Origin: Taenia hydatigena
Taxonomy: Eukaryota > Platyhelminthes > Cestoda > Cyclophyllidea > Taeniidae
Length of the DNA: 64,000 nt
NCBI GenBank assembly: GCA_036345935.2
Contig: JADWOT020001649.1
Span: 18,001-82,000 of the forward strand
Reading direction: 5' to 3'
Each line of letters begins with the position of its first letter. Position 1 is the stretch's first letter. This document shows, one piece after another, positions 57,661-64,000 of this stretch. Both the position numbers and the translations under genes were made by a program. Below the pieces are notes generated by a model. The model was given only the letters and a program-made list of their open reading frames with translations. It was not told where the DNA came from and did not search any database.

Positions 57661-60600
57661 TGGCGAGCAAACATCACCAACCTGGGCGAAACAACGAGGC
57701 GGAAGCGGGAGGTTTACGGAGGGTAAGTAGAGGAAAGGATGAGAAAGTTCAAAATGGGATGTCTTTGCACGGTGCTTGGGCACTGAATTTCTTATTTTTT
57801 TTCTGCATGTTCTTAAATATCGCCATTGGCCTACTTTCCTAGCCATTTATTTAAGTGGGGCATACAGAAATCAATTTTGTGGAAGGAATATAAGTTTCTA
57901 TTAAACGCCACACTCGAAGACGCTACCCATATTTCTACACCGATTAGTGAAACACACTAGGATACTAGTCGTGACGAAAATAGGGATTGGGAGAATGAAG
58001 GAAAGATAAAGCAGGGGAGGAGGAGAAGCTAATGACACAAGTTATCTATAATTTTTATGCTCTTAATCTCTTCTGGTTCTTTGATGTTAAAACGGTAAAG
58101 TGTGCGCTTGGAGGTATCAGAGAGATTGAGGTGGAAGCGGTGGCGGTGGAAGCTGAGAAGCAGACCAAAGGTGAGTAGCTGACAAAGGAGTACTGAAGCA
58201 CTGACGAAGAATTGGGCGGTGGAAACAACGACAACTTGGGAAGCAAGATAAATAGTGGAAGGCGAGAGAACGCCGTGTGATTTATTGTTTTTTTCTTCAC
58301 TCGATCGGTGGTTCGTAGTGTCTGGTGGTTTCTTGGAAGCAAATGCCATTTGCCTTTGTGCTTCTTCACTTCAGCTGACACTCGTGCATCATTGCGCGTG
58401 TAACGCAGGCGGAAGACAATGCAAAGGACTATTGATACTTGTGTGCCTTAAAATACTTCTCGTTATCTCGATTGCCAAACCTTGATTTCCTTCCCAGCAT
58501 GGCGATTAGATAAGAGTGTGATGAAGAAGCAACTTGAAAAGTAGCATTCTCATGATGGAAGCACTACTCATTAAGTTGTATTTCTCCATTTTTGGCAGCA
58601 CAAGAATCGGATGTTGGAGTGCTAAGAACTCGCAGCAACAAATAACAGTGATGACGAAACACCCGCTAACACTTACATCAATTAGGGGAATTGCGAAGGC
58701 TCGCCAAGTAAGTGTCGCCCACATGGGATAATTGAAAAGCTATGCTTTCAAGTATATCAGAATTACCTTTTCTTTTATTGCATGGACCATAGAGTTGCGC
58801 GATGCATTTCCGATTGCTTGCTAACTGAGTTACTGACTTGTGATGAGAAGCAGTTTTGCATTGCAGTGTTGGGTGGTCAGAACCACAAATCATTTGGCCA
58901 TTGCCTCAATAGTCTGCGCTTCATATTTTTTCCAATTGCGAACAAAGGCGTTCCCTACAAGTCCCTCCAGAAGACCAAACTTTTGCCGCTGCAGTACATC
59001 TGATTGGTAACATTTGAAGAAATAGTGAAAGCCTGATGCATGGCAGCGCAAGACCTCTTCCGGCAAAATAACCATCTTTTAGCCTTTGCGTTTAAATGAG
59101 ATCTAGAACCGCCTTAGTTCTTTCATCCATTATCCTTCACATCCTTTGATACGATGTTCTTCATCACCTCATGTCGTGTGATGATAGCGTGGGTTGAATA
59201 GGCATGGAGATCTGAGAACTCGAAGTTTGATGGAAATGATGGTAATGGATTTCGAGTTGCTTGCTCTAAGAGCGCAAGCAATTTAGCAATGGTATGCCTT
59301 CTCTAAGTGCATTGGTGAACCTATGTAGATTATTTTTGCAGACTGTAGAGAATCACTAAGAATGACACCATTCTAAGGCACAAATTCGGGTGTAGAGGTG
59401 TGCAAACTGTTGCCTACTGGGATCGAATAACACGCAATTTGGCATTTTGGGCATTTGTCAAGTCTTCATTCATCACAGATTGGCATTTGCTTTAAGCAAC
59501 AAAATTTTACGTAAAAAGATCTTCGGTTCTACTTGCATTGAAAATGGTTATCTTCTGTTTTACTTAATTGTGCCTTAATAAAAGGCTATTTATCGGAATG
59601 GACCACTTTTGCTAATCGGCTACGCATTGTACTTGCCCTGACTTCTACGTAAAGCAAAGCAGAACAGCCCTTCACTTTATATCTTTGTAGCAATAATATT
59701 TTCAACTGGATTTACACTTTTGGACAAGATCCCAAGTCAGAAGGCAGTGATTAGTCGATTTCCGCCAGACCATTAATTTTACAACCATGCCGATCCCTAC
59801 TGCGTCCAATCAGCGCAACGCAACGAGCGCATACTTGGCTCATTTAAGCCAATCGCCATCGAAGATGTAGTGGGCAATAACGCAGCATTGTGCGTGTTTT
59901 GGGCATCTTTGAATTTTGCAAAACCCTTGCCTAACAATTTTCCCAAGCGTGTGCATTTGCAAAGTTCTCCACAATTAACTCGTATTATGAATATCGCCTT
60001 TTGATAAGGCTCTGCAAAACTGTCAGAAATAACGAGCTCATGGGCTCAATTTCGTGTGCAAAATCCCTTTTAGTTGATCCCTGACTTATTTGCTTTTTTT
60101 AAAAAATACACATGAACTATAAATGAATTTCTATCTAATGAGTACGGAAATTCTTCTTTAGCTAGATTAACGCCGTTGCCTTGGCAACAAACTGGTTAAA
60201 AAAATGAGGCAATCCTAGTTTCGAAGTCGTCCATATGATGCATTGCTTAGGTCAGGTTTCCGAATCAAGCAATTAAGCTTCTGTCTGTGCGTTCTCAATT
60301 GTTAATCCAAACAAACTTTGAAGTGCGTAAATCACATCTCCAGTGAGTGACGGAACAAATAGGTGGCAATGGGAATTTGTTTCAATGCACTTTTCTAATG
60401 ATTAGCCGTCAGCACATGCCAATCAAGCGACTGAGTGAAGATCATTGACCTCTAAAAGTAAACCGCCTTCCACTCTCTGTAACTTCAATTCACTTGGACA
60501 ACACCTAACCAGTAAAAGGCATCCACTCTGCTCACCCCTGAAGCATACAATGCAGAGGTGGAAGATAAAATCGCTAAACTCATTACACGCATGTATAAAT

Positions 60601-62150
60601 GTTCTCAAGACAGTTTTTGATGTCAACCTGACCGCACCTCCTCCGTATTCCGTCAGCTGTGAAAGTTGGTACTACGATGAGGGAAGAGAAAATAAAGATG
60701 CTAACACTTGGGTATTGCAATATCGTCTCTGAAATGAGGGATGTAGCAGAAACAACGTCTGTGGCTTAGACCTTCAATGCCATTCCTCCGAGTTGGTGAT
60801 GTCTGTGCGGTGGGGGAACTCGGACAGAGGTGACTGAGACCAGGCCATTTGTAAGCCATTCACTTACGGTCGACTTCGAAAATCATTAACTTCTCCTGCA
60901 ACAGTGCGTTTCATTGTACCATCTCCTCGCCTTGTGGAAGTAAATGCAACCATTTCTCCTCTTGCGTTTTGTAGACTGATCAGTCTTTAGTTAGGCGTCT
61001 CAACTTTGATCCACTAATGATAAAACACGGTGCTTCAGCTAATAATAAGTGCCAACGACGTTTTTCTCATTGACAAAATCCATGCAACTTGTTGCCGCCC
61101 AAACCTCGATGTCACTGACCTGCATAGACTATGCTGGTATGAGATTAAAACAGAAGAGGGATTCTCACCAGATGCTCGACATTTAAGTCTTTCGCACTAT
61201 AAGATGACTCGACTGATTCTGCTAAGCGATTTTACTGAAAAAAGTGTAGAGCCTTCTGTTTCCCCTTAACAGTGCCACAATTTATCAGATTACGCAACTT
61301 TAGAATTTTAAATTTGGAAATTCGACGTAAACAGAATCTGCACTGCTTAGAAGGTGTGTCAGCAATTATCGTAACTTGGTGATGTGCACACGTGTCTGCT
61401 GGATGCTAATGAGGTCACCAGCCAGACAGGAGACAAATGATAGACTTCTGAGAGGGCGGCATGACATACAAATGCAAAGAGTGCGCGAAGAAGGCACGGC
61501 CATTCTGTAGTTGTCCTGTGGGTATTTCGCGAGGACCACCTGAGAAGGAATCTGCATGGAGCTCAATCCCGATCAAAAGGGGAGAGGAGGGGAAAACAGG
61601 CACGTGAGCGAGAACACCATTGTCCAGGATGTTTGAAGATCAGCAATCAAGTGCAACTTTCGAAAAGTTGGGAAGAAAAGCGTTTTGAGTTTGCAGGCAT
61701 CTGAAAAACTGATCTTTAGGTAAGGCGTGCTAGCCGTGATCATGTCAACATTTAGACTCATCAATTTCCGCTTTACTGAAAGGGTTCTGGAGGCGTCTTC
61801 GAACGTAAGACACTTTACAGATGTTAGCTAAACTATTGCTTAGGCAAATCTGTTCCTTGACGGTAAAATGAGCCAAAAATTTCGGATCAGGCCGCTCGCT
61901 GATGCTCCAGTTAGAGGGATTGAGACATCCAACATCGTGTATGACAGAAGAATTACATCTTTAGTTATCTCATTGCAGACATTAAGGCATGAATGAGCAC
62001 TTGACACAAATAAATGCAATGATAGCATCTACTTACATGCAGATACACATGTTCTTATTTCACTTGTTTTGTTTGTACAAATGCACCAATGCGGAATGCC
62101 CATTCGTATCCAGAGGAGGGACAAATCGCATGCTTAACAATTAGCCGCAT
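57661..62150. other. Unassigned stretch with scattered exon-like frames
   Basis: Weak candidates are 58534-58731 (+, followed by CAAGTAAGT), 58782-59003 (+, 73 codons), 60445-60732 (+, 95 codons, with a competing frame reading AYNAEVEDKIAKLITRMYKC) and 61030-61269 (+, 79 codons). None has a recognised motif or a complete splice context. No block related to the kinase or D/E repeats was noticed. Confidence 0.3.
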
Positions 62151-62386
62151 CAGCTTTGTCACCAATCATGCAACAGCAAGTGGAACAAGCAACACCTTCT
62201 ACCTCACAAAAGGCGGAAGAGACGGTCTCTGCTCTGGCTAAGCCTCCAGTACGTTTAAGATTCGCTTCCCTTTATGTTTTCGCTACAGAACAGCCACGAA
62301 AGCAAACAAACCCAGCTAAATCCTTCGCCACTAAAATAGCTAAAAATTGATGAGGCTGCTTAAAATAAATAGGATATCTTAGGGGA

Positions 62387-62761
62387 ATGCCTATACATCC
62401 CACACGCATTCCGAAATCGACCAACTCTCCGAAGTCTGTACAACAGCAGACATCCTGCATTGACTTGTCTTTGTCTCCAAAACTCAGTGGAGGCTCAGGC
62501 CAACCTAAAACTACCACTACGAGGCCGAACTTCCTAACGCCAAACCCACTCCTATTTGACACCTCATCAGAGCTAAGTCAGCAGCTGCTACGGCCACAGG
62601 TGTAGCAACCGTTCTCACCACCAAGCACGTGTCAACAACTTCCGGCAAACTTCTCCTCAATTATAAAATACTTCCATTTCCAGCAACTTGCTACCGTCGT
62701 ATCTATGCCTGATTCAGCAAGCTTCTTTACACTACCAACCGCAGAACAAGCACAGAAGTAG
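62387..62761 (+). pseudogene. Truncated paralogue of the 4048-4600 gene end
   Basis: The frame from ATG 62387 (71 codons to 62599, Ser/Thr/Pro/Gln-rich, LSGGSGQPKTTTTRPNFLTP) ends at CCACAG/GTGTAG. An 84-nt intron (62600-62683) ends CCATTTCCAG. The next exon reads QLATVVSMPDSASFFTLPTA and stops at TAG 62759-62761. The stop lies in sequence shared with the 56-kb repeat, which begins at about 62748, so the last exon appears cut off by a repeat junction. The minus-strand relative at 4.05-4.36 kb continues for another 0.3 kb. Confidence 0.55.
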
Positions 62762-63230
62762 GAGTACGCATCAGAAATGCCCCTTTGTTAGCTCAATAGC
62801 AATAGCTAGGGGCGGGTCGTTAAACTCTCATCTATCGAGCATACCCCATCCTTACAGACGTCTTATGCATTAAATTCAAGTCCGCCTTAGCATTTTAATT
62901 TGGCCTGCTTAATAAACTCGATACAACTGCATGCCATGTGAGTTGAGGTCAAAAGACACTTGAAATGGCAAAGACTCTCTTGTCTGCGCCTCCTTTCTCA
63001 TGTCCTACTCCAACGCATCTTCGGAGACCATCTCCTTTGCCGCCTACTGCACTCTATACACTCACACGTATTGCGTCCTGCAGGAGACAAATTTTCTACA
63101 CATAGTATATGATTTTTGACAGGTTCATGTGCCGTGTACACTTCAGTATGAAATAAGCGGAGGTAAAGGGATACAGGAAGGAAAAAGCAATTAGATGTAG
63201 TAAAGCCAATTGGTGGAAAGCTGGTCGAAT
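62748..63230 (-). repeat. Inverted copy of 56042-56518
   Basis: Reverse-complement match to 56042-56518, at roughly 95% by eye. It runs from AAGCACAGAAGTAGGAGTAC at the left edge through GGGGCGGGTCGTTAAACTC and GAGAAAGGAGGCGC (on the complement) to the CCAATTGGTGG block. The pair are 6.2 kb apart, so they could form a large inverted repeat. Confidence 0.85.
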
Positions 63231-64000
63231 GCTAGCGAAGTGTAGAGTTGAGATAGAATGGCCAAAGAACTAGCCATCGAATAGACGACAAAAAGAGATT
63301 TTATTGCGCCCAGGGCGAAAATGTCGATTTGACCTAGCTGCTTTTGTAAGATATCAACTCAAGCGACTACCTAAGCGACGGAATTAAAGGTAAACGATGC
63401 GGTATACACGAACTTAGGCAAACAGACAAAGGCGTAGATACATGGAGAAAATAAGGAGGGCGGTCTAGAGTGGAAAACCAGGCAAAGGAATTCTTTACAA
63501 TAAGAATATAAGGAGTGGACAGTGAGGTGAGCAGGTAGAGATTCGAGCAGCTTACAAATTACAAAGTAAGAAGCTGGAGCAACGAGCCCACCTTTGCTCC
63601 TCAAAGGCTAAGTGAAGGCGCAGAAGTAGGAGATGGAATTGAGGCGAAGTAGTGTGGTACAAAATAAAGCGACAGAAAGAAAGACAAAAATGGAGATTTG
63701 ATGGTAATCTTGGGCAGAGCGTGATTGATTCAGGTCCAGTCTAACTCGTGCAAGTCTGATCTAAACGAAAATCTGCGCATTATTTACTCATATCGCAATC
63801 AAGATTGGGACTAGTGGAGAGATGAAAGGGAACCTACAAAGAGGGCACCGGCAGATGGTGAGGTAGGAAGGGAAGGTGAGAGAAGCTCAAAGGAGGCAGA
63901 GGAGCGAGATATTCTAGTACAATAAAGTGGAAAATAAGGTAAGAAGCTGAATTGTAGGAATTGTTTGCTCCTCTTTTCGGTATGTACTTTATGCGAGGAG
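63231..64000. other. Purine-rich tail, no gene supported
   Basis: A/G-rich sequence resembling the purine-rich parts of the 56-58 kb and arm repeats. A 77-codon minus-strand frame at 63371-63604 has no motif. Confidence 0.35.

Noticed and set aside
62156..62350. A further upstream exon (MQQQVEQATPSTSQKAEETV) of the 62.4-kb gene remnant
   Set aside because: Candidate donor GTACGT at 62249 and acceptors near 62371 or 62382 do not join it to the downstream frame in phase, so I left it unlinked.
1..64000. tRNA, rRNA, snRNA genes and CRISPR arrays
   Set aside because: I scanned for TTCGANTC-type B boxes with matching arms, rRNA core sequences, U1/U6 signatures and regularly spaced repeats, and found none convincing.

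Overview
This is eukaryotic DNA, most likely from an invertebrate animal. The longest uninterrupted frame in 64 kb is 161 codons. Several short frames are bounded by GT...AG splice signals, and some frames are followed by AATAAA. One gene has a TATA box 32 bp upstream of a TCAGT initiator. Two candidate introns are short (68 and 84 nt). I recognise no bacterial, organellar, rRNA, tRNA or intact transposase/reverse-transcriptase feature. The sequence alone does not fix the species. | The dominant structure is a giant, nearly perfect palindrome. The left arm (8866-20046, 11,181 bp) and right arm (21836-33015, 11,180 bp) are reverse complements around a unique 1,789-bp spacer (20047-21835). In the parts I aligned by eye I found eight substitutions and one 1-bp indel. 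Arms of this kind resemble ampliconic palindromes of sex or germline-limited chromosomes kept alike by gene conversion, or a recent inverted duplication. The spacer holds the best-supported complete gene here: an intronless frame for a 69-residue protein that is 23% tryptophan, behind a textbook core promoter. | Outside the arms the window is a mosaic of older, diverged duplications. A repeat carrying a dead protein kinase occurs at about 460-1738 (+), 6980-8865 (+) and 34770-36605 (-), and the last two flank the palindrome in mirror orientation. A gene 3' end with a poly(A) signal at about 4048-4600 (-) has a truncated relative at 62387-62761 (+). A 0.9-kb family is inverted at 39575-40445 and 54937-55815, and a 0.56-kb unit is in tandem at 44195-45361. 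The inner part of each palindrome arm has a diverged relative at about 55988-57660, and part of that recurs inverted at 62748-63230. | Most coding-looking pieces carry stops or frameshifts, or are isolated exons. I read the window as a degenerating, duplication-rich chromosome region in which one small Trp-rich gene sits at the symmetry centre of a young palindrome. Functional links between the pieces are inference.
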